Part shown: piece by piece, positions 16,622 through 25,807 of the stretch
Position numbering within the stretch: the stretch's first letter is position 1
Layout: every line of letters begins with the position of its first letter
Assembly: GCA_007123985.1 (NCBI GenBank)
Contig: SLGA01000176.1
Location: 1-34,801, forward strand
DNA from: Balneolaceae bacterium
Lineage (GTDB): Bacteria; Bacteroidota; Rhodothermia; Balneolales; Balneolaceae
Length of the DNA: 34,801 nucleotides
Direction: 5' to 3'
Position numbers and translations under genes: made by a program
The notes under the pieces: model-generated
What the model was told of the DNA's origin: nothing
Databases searched by the model: none
Seen by the model: only the letters and a program-made list of their open reading frames with translations

Positions 16622-19600
16622 ATGTTAGAACAGATATCCAGTTTTCTTACTAAAATTTTTGGCACAAAAAGTTCAAGAGATTTAAAAAAATTATGGCCAA
16701 TTGTTGATGAAATAAAAAGCTTTGAAGAAGATATTAAAGCCCTTTCCGATGAAGAGCTAAAACAAAAAACGGTTGATTTCAGGCAGCTCATCAAAGACAG
16801 AACACAAGATGTGAGCGATCAAATTGCTGAAATCAAAGAAAAAATGGATTCCAACGATGAATCCATCACTCTCGAAGAGAGAAGAGAGTTTTCTGATCTG
16901 CTTGAAGAACTTGAGCAGGAGTGGCTTGACATCCTTGAAGACACACTCGATGAAATTCTGCCTGAAGCTTATGCGGTACTAAAAGATACCTGTCGCAGAT
17001 TTGTTGGCAAAAAATGGAAAGTTGCCGGTAGTGAAATCATATGGGATATGATTCCTTATGATGTACAGCTTGTAGGTGCGGTTGCCATGCATAAAAGCAG
17101 TATTGCAGAGATGAAAACCGGTGAAGGTAAAACACTATCAGCGATTTTTCCATCCTATCTGAATGCACTTGCAGGCCGGGGTGTGCATGTAATTACAGTA
17201 AATACTTATTTGGCCCAGCGTGATGCCGAATGGAATGAACCTATTTTTAACTTCCATGGCCTCCATGTAGATTGCATCGACCGATACGACCCCAATACCG
17301 AAGCTCGAAGAAAAGCTTATCGGGCAGATATTACATACGGCACGAATAACGAGTTTGGCTTCGACTATCTGAGAGATAATATGGTAGTGGAAGAAGAGCA
17401 GCTGGTTCAGCGCGAGCATCACTACGCCATTATTGATGAGGTTGATTCCATTCTGATTGATGAAGCCCGTACACCTCTCATTATTTCAGGTCCGGTACCA
17501 CAATCAACCGGGCAGCAGAAATATGAAGAGATGAAGCCCCGCGTTGAGGCACTTGTTAAGGCACAAAAAGCACTCGTTGCTTCGCTCGTCAGTGAAGCAG
17601 AACAAGAGTACGAAAATGAAAATTATGAAGCAGCCGGCCTTGCACTTTTCCGGGCTGAGAGAGGATTCCCCAAGAATAAAAAATTCAGAAAGCTGATGCA
17701 GGAAGCGAACTATCAGCGGTTGGTGCAACAAACGGAAAGCCTTTACCTGGCCGATAATGCCAAAAACATGCCTTTTGTTGACGAGTACCTTTACTATGCG
17801 GTTGATCTGAAGCAAAAATCGATTGAAATGACCGATAAAGGTCGCGATTTCATCACCTCAGAAAAAGAAGGTGACGAATTTTTTGTGATACCGGATCTTG
17901 GCACAGAAACATCAATCATCGAAGAAGAGGCCGAAAATCTTCGAAAAGAGAAAATTGTTGCAGTTGAAGAAAACAGTGAGTTTAGTGATGATTACAAAGC
18001 CAAAAAAGTTGAAGAAATTGAAGAGGAGGTTAAACAAGAGCGTGAAAAGCGATTTAATGAATTGCACCGCCTGTTTGCAGAGCGCGGAGATCGCATCCAT
18101 ACAGTAAATCAGTTACTGAAATCCTACACTCTCTTCGAAAGAGAAGAAGAGTACATTGTTCAGGATGGCAAAGTTCAGATTGTTGATGAGCACACAGGGC
18201 GTGTACTATCCGGGCGCCGGTATTCCGACGGGCTCCACCAAGCCATCGAAGCGAAAGAGAATGTTAAGATCGAAGCAGCAACGCAAACGTACGCAACCAT
18301 AACGCTGCAGAACTACTTCCGGATGTATCATAAACTTGCCGGGATGACGGGTACTGCTGCTACAGAAGAGGGAGAATTCAACGAAATCTACAGCCTCGAT
18401 GTAACTGTAATTCCTACCAACCGTCCAATCATCCGGGATGATAAAGAGGATCTGATTTTCCGTACGAACCGGGAAAAGTACAAAGCCACCATCGATAAAA
18501 TTCGTGAATATCACGAGAAAGGCCAGCCTGTACTTGTGGGTACAACAAGCGTTGATGTTTCCGAGAGTATCAGCCGCATGCTGAAACGTGCAAAAATTCC
18601 GCATAATGTACTGAACGCCAAACAACACGCCCACGAAAGTGAAATTGTAGCACAAGCTGGGCGTCCCGGAGCTGTTACGGTTGCTACTAATATGGCCGGC
18701 CGGGGTACCGATATAAAATTGACAGATGAAGTAAAAGCGAATGGTGGATTAGCCATTTTGGGTACAGCACGGCATGAATCCCGCCGGATTGACCTTCAGT
18801 TACGCGGACGTGCTGGTCGACAGGGAGACCCCGGTGAAACACAATTTTTTGTTTCGCTTGAAGATGACTTAATGACCTTGTTCGGCGGTACCGACCGAAT
18901 TGCCAATATCATGGATAAGCTCAACTTCGATGAAGGCGAAGTTATTCAGCACCCGTGGGTTACAAAATCTCTTGAAAGAGCTCAGAAAAAAGTTGAGCAG
19001 AATAACTTCAGCATACGTAAGCGACAGCTCGAGTTTGATGATGTTCTGAACAATCAGCGAAAAGTAATCTACTCCAGAAGAAAGCATGCCCTTAAAGGCG
19101 ACCAGCTGCAAAGCGACATTTTCGACATGATTGAAAATCTGATTGAAAATGTGGTTTACGAACACTTCCCAAGCGGTGATTTTGAAAAACTGAGAGATGA
19201 AATTCTTCGCCTGTTAGCGGTTGAAATTGAAATTGACCGTGATAAATGGGCCATTTGGGGTGAAGACGGTTTAACCGATCACATAATTGAAAGATCATTC
19301 CAGGTTTACAGAAAAAAAGAGAAACTCATTGCTGATCCTCTTTACCGAATTATTCAGCAAATTCAGTCGTCTGATGCCGAGAAAAAACCAACCAAAATTC
19401 AGGTTATTTTTAGTGATGGTATCCGCCGGATGAGAATTATTGTGGATGTAGCACGTGCGGAGAAGAATCAAGGCCGTGAAGTTGCACGCGCACTTGAAAG
19501 AACAGCTATCCTGTCAACAATTGATAATAAATGGATGGAGCACCTGCGTGAACTCGATACGGTTAAAGAAGGTATTGGGCTTCGATCCTTCGGGCAGAAA

Positions 19601-20008
19601 GATCCGCTTCTTGAATACAAGCGTGAGGCTTTTGAAATGTTTAAAGTACTGCTTGATGAGATCAACAAAGAGACCATCACCCTTATCTGGAAAGCGATAC
19701 CTGAAATGTCGGGAGCTCCGCAACAAGCTCAAAAAACTCAGGGTAAATACGATATGGCAAAAGCGCAAACACAGCATGCCGATTCAACAAATATGGGTTT
19801 CAGGGGAGCACAACAGGGTGATAACGAAAATCAGCCACGTCCCTCTGCACCGGGCGAAAAACGCCAGCCTGTAACCGTGGAAGATGAACCCGGCCGAAAT
19901 GATTTTGTGAAAGTGCAAAATCTGAGCACCAACCAGGTGAAAAAAGTGAAGTGGAAGTACGCAAAGAAAATGGTGGATGAAGATGGCTGGATACTGGTTG
20001 AAAAATAA
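16622..20008 (+). CDS. secA: Preprotein translocase ATPase SecA, long form with insertion and atypical C-terminus
   Basis: MKTGEGKTLSAIFPSYLNALAGRGVHVITVNTYLAQRDAEW; DEVDSILIDEARTPLIISG; AGMTGTAATEEGEF; MAGRGTDIKL; GTARHESRRIDLQLRGRAGRQGDPGETQFFVSLEDDLM; 1128 aa. Confidence 0.97.
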   Translation: MLEQISSFLTKIFGTKSSRDLKKLWPIVDEIKSFEEDIKALSDEELKQKTVDFRQLIKDRTQDVSDQIAEIKEKMDSNDESITLEERREFSDLLEELEQEWLDILEDTLDEILPEAYAVLKDTCRRFVGKKWKVAGSEIIWDMIPYDVQLVGAVAMHKSSIAEMKTGEGKTLSAIFPSYLNALAGRGVHVITVNTYLAQRDAEWNEPIFNFHGLHVDCIDRYDPNTEARRKAYRADITYGTNNEFGFDYLRDNMVVEEEQLVQREHHYAIIDEVDSILIDEARTPLIISGPVPQSTGQQKYEEMKPRVEALVKAQKALVASLVSEAEQEYENENYEAAGLALFRAERGFPKNKKFRKLMQEANYQRLVQQTESLYLADNAKNMPFVDEYLYYAVDLKQKSIEMTDKGRDFITSEKEGDEFFVIPDLGTETSIIEEEAENLRKEKIVAVEENSEFSDDYKAKKVEEIEEEVKQEREKRFNELHRLFAERGDRIHTVNQLLKSYTLFEREEEYIVQDGKVQIVDEHTGRVLSGRRYSDGLHQAIEAKENVKIEAATQTYATITLQNYFRMYHKLAGMTGTAATEEGEFNEIYSLDVTVIPTNRPIIRDDKEDLIFRTNREKYKATIDKIREYHEKGQPVLVGTTSVDVSESISRMLKRAKIPHNVLNAKQHAHESEIVAQAGRPGAVTVATNMAGRGTDIKLTDEVKANGGLAILGTARHESRRIDLQLRGRAGRQGDPGETQFFVSLEDDLMTLFGGTDRIANIMDKLNFDEGEVIQHPWVTKSLERAQKKVEQNNFSIRKRQLEFDDVLNNQRKVIYSRRKHALKGDQLQSDIFDMIENLIENVVYEHFPSGDFEKLRDEILRLLAVEIEIDRDKWAIWGEDGLTDHIIERSFQVYRKKEKLIADPLYRIIQQIQSSDAEKKPTKIQVIFSDGIRRMRIIVDVARAEKNQGREVARALERTAILSTIDNKWMEHLRELDTVKEGIGLRSFGQKDPLLEYKREAFEMFKVLLDEINKETITLIWKAIPEMSGAPQQAQKTQGKYDMAKAQTQHADSTNMGFRGAQQGDNENQPRPSAPGEKRQPVTVEDEPGRNDFVKVQNLSTNQVKKVKWKYAKKMVDEDGWILVEK

Positions 20009-20036
20009 CTATAACCGGAATCTTTCTTCCAGCAAA

Positions 20037-20918
20037 TTAGCGCATTGAGTAACCCAGAAGAAACTTCCAGATTGTAAGAGCCGCTAGTTTTACGGTTTGA
20101 TTATCTCTGTCGAACAAGGGGTTTACTTCGCAAAGGTCAAATGATGTAACATTGCTGCATTTACCAAACAGATATGCGAGTTCAAGCCATAAATCCTTTG
20201 ATATTCCGGAAGGATTGGGCGCACTTACTCCCGGAGCTTCTGCCTGATTTAGAGCATCCATGTCCATAGTAATCATAATCGGGCCTTCAATCTCCTTCAG
20301 TTTACTCTCTATCAAGGCTGCGGTTAATTCATGATCGAAGTACGCAAAACCGGCTGATTTGGTGTATTGATAATGGATGAAGGAGACTGACGCAGGATTT
20401 AGCCCAAATACGTGATACGCTTTACAGCACCCCGAATTATGCTCAATAGCCTGCCTGAAGGGAGATCCCGAGTGAGGCAACCCATTTTTAAGCGACCTTA
20501 CATCGGTATGTGCATCAATATTGATGATAGTGACAGGCTTTTCAGACATTGCATAACCCAGAAAATGCCCGAAGGACGTTTCATGTCCGCCGCCGAGAAT
20601 TACCGGTAAAATACCCATTTTTAGGCGCTCAGACAGTTCAGAGGCCAGTCTAAGCTGATCTTTTTCCACATCATTCTCACACGGAATCGTACCTGCAAAC
20701 TGTGTTAACTCCAAACAGTCTGTATGCTTTTGGTAATGCTCTGCATGAGGTGTCAGGTTACCTAAAGCTGCCCGTATAAGCTCCGGGGCTTTTGACGCTC
20801 CTGGCCGTCCGCCATTTATATAGACGCCATGGTCAGTCGGGAATTCAAGGATATGAATCTTTGAATGCTCAGGGTGCCGCCTGCCAATAAAATCACGAAA
20901 CCGAAGATCGTTACTCAT
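20037..20918 (-). CDS. hutG: Formimidoylglutamase (arginase/agmatinase family)
   Basis: Ureohydrolase metal motifs GGGHE, INIDAHTDVR and ITMDMDALNQAEAPGVSAPNPSG; neighbour of hutI. Confidence 0.85.
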   Translation of the reverse strand: MSNDLRFRDFIGRRHPEHSKIHILEFPTDHGVYINGGRPGASKAPELIRAALGNLTPHAEHYQKHTDCLELTQFAGTIPCENDVEKDQLRLASELSERLKMGILPVILGGGHETSFGHFLGYAMSEKPVTIINIDAHTDVRSLKNGLPHSGSPFRQAIEHNSGCCKAYHVFGLNPASVSFIHYQYTKSAGFAYFDHELTAALIESKLKEIEGPIMITMDMDALNQAEAPGVSAPNPSGISKDLWLELAYLFGKCSNVTSFDLCEVNPLFDRDNQTVKLAALTIWKFLLGYSMR

Positions 20919-22002
20919 GTTGATTTGTATGATTGAAATTTCTAAACCGGTATCTCTTTTTTGCCTCCATCACACTGTAAAAAATTATGGTGACTGTAAA
21001 TACAGGTATTATGAAATAGAGCATCATATTCACAAAAACACTCAGAAAATTATGATCAGCTGACACCAGATAGAGATAAAACAGGTACGAAAAGTACAGA
21101 AAAAGTAATAAAAGGCCTTCCCACCGAACAATCTTATGGCCTGTATAAAAAATCGGGACACACAATACAGAAGCACCTATCAGCACTAACAAATCGAATG
21201 ATACAAGCACATCCTGAACCGGAATTGCCCCGGGTATAAACAACCCGGAAACACCAAGAACCGCCAAAAAATTGAGGATATTGCTTCCAATTACACTTCC
21301 AACTGCAATATCGCGCTCACCTTTCATAGCTGCTGCAAGTGAGATTACAATCTCTGGTAGTGATGTGCCAATTGCTACAACCGTGAGGCCAATAGTCAGT
21401 TCGCTAACGCCGGCCATTTCAGCAAAGATTAGTGCACTCCCGATCAGCCATCGCGCACCCAGTATAAGTGCTGCAAAGCCTGCTGCTGTGCCAATTAAAT
21501 TGAGGGCAATAACAGTAAAACTACGCTCCACCTCTACAACAGTACCCGGATCAGCTGTTCCCCTTCTTCGTGCGAGATAAATGAGATATCCCAAGAGAAT
21601 TAAAGAGAGTATAATGCATTCAAAAAAGGAAATGGAGCCACTTAATGCCATCAGATAAACAATTAAAGTAATGCCTATCATAATGGGTACATCCCATTTT
21701 ATCAGATTTTTATTCACTTTTAGCGGTATAAAAAGAGCTGAAATTCCCAGAATAAGAAGAGTATTGGTGATATTGCTGCCTACTATATTTCCGAGCATCA
21801 GGTCGGTTTGTCCATCAATACCGGCCTGAATACTGACAGCAAGTTCCGGGGCACTGGTACCAAAAGCAACAACAGTGAGCCCTATTACAAGTTTCGGTAT
21901 GCCAGAAATGATGGCTAATTTTGATACACAGCGCACCAAAATTTCTGCCCCTCCGATGAGAGCAACCAAACCGATTACAAACCAAATGATTGGTTCTACC
22001 AC
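20911..22002 (-). CDS. Na+/Ca2+ exchanger family (CaCA, YrbG-like) antiporter
   Basis: Two alpha-repeat motifs: VVAFGTSAPELAVSIQAGIDGQTDLMLGNIVGSNITNTLLILG and VVAIGTSLPEIVISLAAAMKGERDIAVGSVIGSNILNFLAVLG. Confidence 0.93.
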   Translation of the reverse strand: MVEPIIWFVIGLVALIGGAEILVRCVSKLAIISGIPKLVIGLTVVAFGTSAPELAVSIQAGIDGQTDLMLGNIVGSNITNTLLILGISALFIPLKVNKNLIKWDVPIMIGITLIVYLMALSGSISFFECIILSLILLGYLIYLARRRGTADPGTVVEVERSFTVIALNLIGTAAGFAALILGARWLIGSALIFAEMAGVSELTIGLTVVAIGTSLPEIVISLAAAMKGERDIAVGSVIGSNILNFLAVLGVSGLFIPGAIPVQDVLVSFDLLVLIGASVLCVPIFYTGHKIVRWEGLLLLFLYFSYLFYLYLVSADHNFLSVFVNMMLYFIIPVFTVTIIFYSVMEAKKRYRFRNFNHTNQHE

Positions 22003-22059
22003 TGCTGCAAATTCCGTTTAATGGTTCTGATTTTTAAAACATGTGCTTCTTCGATCGTT

Positions 22060-23283
22060 TTAACTCTCAACCTTAACTCCTTTTACATATACGCTTTCGA
22101 TTTTACTGCCGCCAAAATGGTACAACCAAAAATTTATATCCGGTGCATTCAGCAGAATAAAATCAGCTTTTTTTCCGGGTTCAATTGAACCGGTTTTTTC
22201 TTCTGCTTTTATCGCCTTCGCCGAATATATGGTAGCAGCCTTTAATGTTTCCGATGGTGTAAGCCTGCCGTGATTGCAGGTCAGCATCATGGCCAGATGA
22301 ATATCAAAACTTGGTGCAGAACCGGGATTAAAATCGGTGGCAACAGCTACATCAACTCCTAAATTCAGCAGGCGCCGGCAGTTCAGGTAGGGCTGTTGAG
22401 TGTAGAGTGATGCCAACGGAAGCGTAACAGCCGTTACATTATTCTCAGCCATTTTCTGCAAACCTGTATCCGACACCTTTTCGAGATGGTCAGCGCTGAT
22501 TGCGCCAAGTTCGGCTGCAAGTTCAGCCCCTCCGCCATCACTTAGCTGATCGGCATGCAGTTTTGGAATCAGTCCATGCTCTTTCGCTGTTTCCAGAATT
22601 ATACGGGCTTCATCAACAGTAAAAGCCGATTCTTCCACAAATATATCGCAAAAACGAGCCAGTTTTTCAGCAGCAATATAGGGTATCATCTCATGAATAA
22701 TCAGATCAATATATCCCTGCCGGTTTCCTTTAAACTCGGGTGGTATAGTGTGAGCACCTAAGAAAGTTGGTATTATTTCAACCGCAAAGTTCTCCTGAAG
22801 CTTTTTATATACGTTCAGCTGTTTTATCTCATCCTGAAAACGCAACCCATAGCCGCTTTTACATTCAACCGTTGTAATCCCTATTCGGATCATTTTTTGC
22901 AGCAACGATGCTGCTTTTTCATACAACTCATTAAACGAAGCTTTTCTTGTACTTTTTACCGTTGAAAGGATTCCCCCGCCAGCTTTTGCTATGTCCAAAT
23001 AACTTTCCCCACGTGTTCTCATTTCAAATTCGTCGGGCCGCCATCCTCCAAAGCAGAGATGTGTATGGCAATCCACCAAACCGGGAATCACAATTTTTCC
23101 GTTCGCATCAATTGTATCAGCGGTATCATATTTTTTTGGCAGTTCAGACTCTTTTCCAACCCATTCAAACATACCATCGCACCATGCAATTGCAGCATTT
23201 TCTACCGGGTGAAGACTCTCCTGATTGCCTTCCATACGGCATGTATATAGAATGGAGATGTTTTTTAATACATGCATGGACAC
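22060..23283 (-). CDS. hutI: Imidazolonepropionase
   Basis: Amidohydrolase family: IPGLVDCHTHLCFGGWRPDEFEMRTRGESYLDIAKAGGGILSTVKSTR, GAHTIPPEFKG, LHADQLSDGGGAELAAELGAISADHLE, ATDFNPGSAPSFDIHLAMMLTC. Confidence 0.95.
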   Translation of the reverse strand: MSMHVLKNISILYTCRMEGNQESLHPVENAAIAWCDGMFEWVGKESELPKKYDTADTIDANGKIVIPGLVDCHTHLCFGGWRPDEFEMRTRGESYLDIAKAGGGILSTVKSTRKASFNELYEKAASLLQKMIRIGITTVECKSGYGLRFQDEIKQLNVYKKLQENFAVEIIPTFLGAHTIPPEFKGNRQGYIDLIIHEMIPYIAAEKLARFCDIFVEESAFTVDEARIILETAKEHGLIPKLHADQLSDGGGAELAAELGAISADHLEKVSDTGLQKMAENNVTAVTLPLASLYTQQPYLNCRRLLNLGVDVAVATDFNPGSAPSFDIHLAMMLTCNHGRLTPSETLKAATIYSAKAIKAEEKTGSIEPGKKADFILLNAPDINFWLYHFGGSKIESVYVKGVKVES

Positions 23284-23397
23284 TTGTTACTGAAACCGGA
23301 AAATATTTCTTTATTTAATCTGAAAAAAAATGAAACCTTCTCTTTTCTTCGGCGTAATAGATATTAAATGTTTTGGTTAAAAGAAATGCATACTAAT

Positions 23398-23432
23398 AAC
23401 CCTGCACGTTGAAACGTGCAGGGTTTTTTTTG
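23398..23432 (+). terminator. Strong intrinsic-terminator-like hairpin (AACCCTGCACGT...ACGTGCAGGGTT + T8)
   Basis: AACCCTGCACGT TGAA ACGTGCAGGGTTTTTTTT read on +; U-tract only on the + side; weak UUAUU tail on the - side downstream of gdhA. Confidence 0.85.
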
Positions 23433-24836
23433 TTATGGAAATATACCCATCTGCTCGTAAATACCACCCACTTTATTAATTGCGCTAATAAAGGCAGCCG
23501 TTCGCAGATCAACATCCTGAATTTTTCTTAGCTCATTGATCTCATTATAGCTGTTTACCATAGTATCTTTCAGCCCTGAATCCACGAGTTCTTTTTCACC
23601 TGCGCCACGGGCGAGGATTTCGAGCTCTTTTGAGGTAAACTTTCTGTCGGAAATAGTTTCTATAACCGATAGAATTCGTTTGTAGCTGTCCTCCTCAAAT
23701 CGTTTGCCCATCCGTCCAAAGCGTACGTGCTGAATATTTTTCAGCCACTCAAAGTACGATACAGTTACACCACCGGCATTCAGATAGTTATCCGGAATAA
23801 TAAGTGCTCCTCTATCTTTTATGATTTCATGAGCATCAGAAGTAGTAGGTCCATTCGCAGCTTCGCCTATAATTTTTGCCTTAATTTTCTCAGCGTTCTT
23901 CACATTCAGCTGATTTTCCAGTGCAGCTGGAATTAATACATCACACTCCGACTCGAGAACAGCCCAGCTGTCTTTCAGTTTTTCTGTTCCCTCAAAACCG
24001 GTTACTCCACCAGTCTCTTTTTTGTACTCCATCAGCTTTTCGAGGTCAATCCCTTTGCTGCTGTAAATTGAACCGTCTATTTCTGCTACACCAACCAGTA
24101 TTGCGCCGGCTTCTGTCATATACTTAGCTGAGTGGTAGCCTACATTTCCAAGCCCCTGGACGATAAATGTTTTTCCTTCAATACCAACCTCAAGGCCAAG
24201 CTCCTTCATATCTTCGGCATTTGAACAAGCTTCTTCAATTCCAAAAAACACACCCCTGCCCGTGGCCTCGGTTCGCCCTCTTATGCCACCCTGGCTAAGA
24301 GGTTTTCCTGTTACACATCCCTCTGCATTGATGTCGGAACTCATCTGGCGGAATGTATCCAGTATCCAACCCATTTCACGTGCGCTCGTACCATAATCGG
24401 GTGCGGGTACATCAGAACCGGGCCCAATGAAATTTTTCTTATACAGCTGAAAAGTATATCTCCGTGTAATACGCTCCAGTTCGGCATCTGAGTAGTTGTT
24501 CTTGTTGATCCTAATACCACCCTTTGCTCCCCCAAAAGGTACATCTACCACAGCACATTTATATGTCATCAGTGCAGCAAGAGCCATTGTTTCGTCTTCA
24601 TTTACCGTCATTGCATACCGAATCCCCCCTTTTGTGGGTAGTTTATGATGGCTGTGCTCCACTCTCCATGCGTGGATCACCTCTATACTGCCGTCGTCTC
24701 TCTCCAGCGGAAAAGTAATATGGAGTACATCGTTGCACGATTTCATTTGTGCAAGCAACCCTTTATCAAATCGTGTGTATGCCGCGGCTTTATCAAAAGC
24801 CTTATTTACCTGTTCATAAAACTTGTATTCACTCAT
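23433..24836 (-). CDS. gdhA: Glu/Leu/Phe/Val dehydrogenase (glutamate dehydrogenase)
   Basis: HHKLPTKGGIRYAMTVNEDETMALAALMTYKCAVVDVPFGGAKGGIRINK; GPGSDVPAPDYGTSAREMGWILDTF; FIVQGLGNVGYHSAKYMTEAGAILVGVAE; IIGEAANGPTT; NAGGVTVSYFEW. Confidence 0.96.
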   Translation of the reverse strand: MSEYKFYEQVNKAFDKAAAYTRFDKGLLAQMKSCNDVLHITFPLERDDGSIEVIHAWRVEHSHHKLPTKGGIRYAMTVNEDETMALAALMTYKCAVVDVPFGGAKGGIRINKNNYSDAELERITRRYTFQLYKKNFIGPGSDVPAPDYGTSAREMGWILDTFRQMSSDINAEGCVTGKPLSQGGIRGRTEATGRGVFFGIEEACSNAEDMKELGLEVGIEGKTFIVQGLGNVGYHSAKYMTEAGAILVGVAEIDGSIYSSKGIDLEKLMEYKKETGGVTGFEGTEKLKDSWAVLESECDVLIPAALENQLNVKNAEKIKAKIIGEAANGPTTSDAHEIIKDRGALIIPDNYLNAGGVTVSYFEWLKNIQHVRFGRMGKRFEEDSYKRILSVIETISDRKFTSKELEILARGAGEKELVDSGLKDTMVNSYNEINELRKIQDVDLRTAAFISAINKVGGIYEQMGIFP

Positions 24837-24910
24837 GTCACTCCGTTATTTTTGGTAGATCGTTTATGAATTGTCGCAAATATGCCCAATACATACAAGT
24901 TTAATGTGCC

Positions 24911-25435
24911 TTATCCTTTCAATTCACACACTTTATCAATCTCCCACTCATCGGGCGTGCCTTTAAGGCGTGTGAGGGCAATTTTATTGATAGCGAATGA
25001 CTTGGAAAAACTTTTTTTCAGATTCTCTCTTTCAGTGGATAGTTCAGAGCAGTGCAGATCAGCATAGAGTATGGATATGTGGTGGTCATCTCTTTTGCCA
25101 AATTCTTTTCCAAATATTCGGTCGATAGAATCAGCAACTTTCAACAGACGGGAATGAGACTCCAGAACGATTATCAATTTTTGATACGGATTCTCTCTGC
25201 ACTCAACCGATTTCGCCTGAATTACGAATGGCTCTATGCCGTCTGCAATTTGAGGAAGAAGATGGGTTAGCTTGCCGGAGTCAATATCTGGCACATTACC
25301 TATGGTAACGTGCGGATGGAACGGGTAGGCGTTAACTGTCTTGCTGATTCTTTCAATAGGCTCCCGTAATCTTATCTCTGACGGATGGTCTGGAAGAAGC
25401 CAAAGTACATATCCATCAAGGGCAGGTAATTTCAA
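24911..25435 (-). CDS. 2H phosphoesterase superfamily (2'-5' RNA ligase/cyclic phosphodiesterase-like) protein
   Basis: Two HxT/SxL-like motifs: FHPHVTIGNV and DDHHISILYAD, about 90 aa apart in a 174-aa protein. Confidence 0.8.
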   Translation of the reverse strand: MKLPALDGYVLWLLPDHPSEIRLREPIERISKTVNAYPFHPHVTIGNVPDIDSGKLTHLLPQIADGIEPFVIQAKSVECRENPYQKLIIVLESHSRLLKVADSIDRIFGKEFGKRDDHHISILYADLHCSELSTERENLKKSFSKSFAINKIALTRLKGTPDEWEIDKVCELKG

Positions 25436-25455
25436 AAAAGTGGCTTTAATCAGGC

Positions 25456-25731
25456 TTAGACGGACTTGGCGTCCACTTTATCTTCAGTATGAAAGCTAAA
25501 TACATTTATCAAAAACAGAAACGCAATGGAACCAATGGTTGCATAAACCAACGGTGCAAATAAATTTAACTGAATAGAAATCACACCGATAATAACTGAA
25601 CCTGCAGCACCCCAAAGCACGTTACCTATCATACCAATACCGCGTTTAATCATAGCCAGATCAATAACAAAACCAACAAAGAGGCCAATTGAGATTAACC
25701 AGTAAATTGTAACGCTGTTTAATTCTTCCAT
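25456..25731 (-). CDS. Small membrane protein (possibly GlsB/YeaQ/YmgE-like)
   Basis: 91 aa, three hydrophobic segments, IGMIGNVLWGAAGSVIIGVI. Confidence 0.55.
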   Translation of the reverse strand: MEELNSVTIYWLISIGLFVGFVIDLAMIKRGIGMIGNVLWGAAGSVIIGVISIQLNLFAPLVYATIGSIAFLFLINVFSFHTEDKVDAKSV

Positions 25732-25807
25732 GAATCAAAAGTTTTAATTGTATTACTTTAACCGAACGGGCAAAGATACAAATTTTCCCTTTTTGAGGCA
25801 GTTTTTT

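Noticed and set aside
18206-18655. 149-aa minus-strand ORF in secA
   Set aside because: Antisense to conserved SecA motor sequence, so a shadow ORF.
25748-25807. N-terminal extension of DinB given by the ORF track
   Set aside because: MYYFNRTGKDTNFPFLRQFF precedes a Met (25808) that gives the canonical Pol IV N-terminus, so the upstream start is unlikely.
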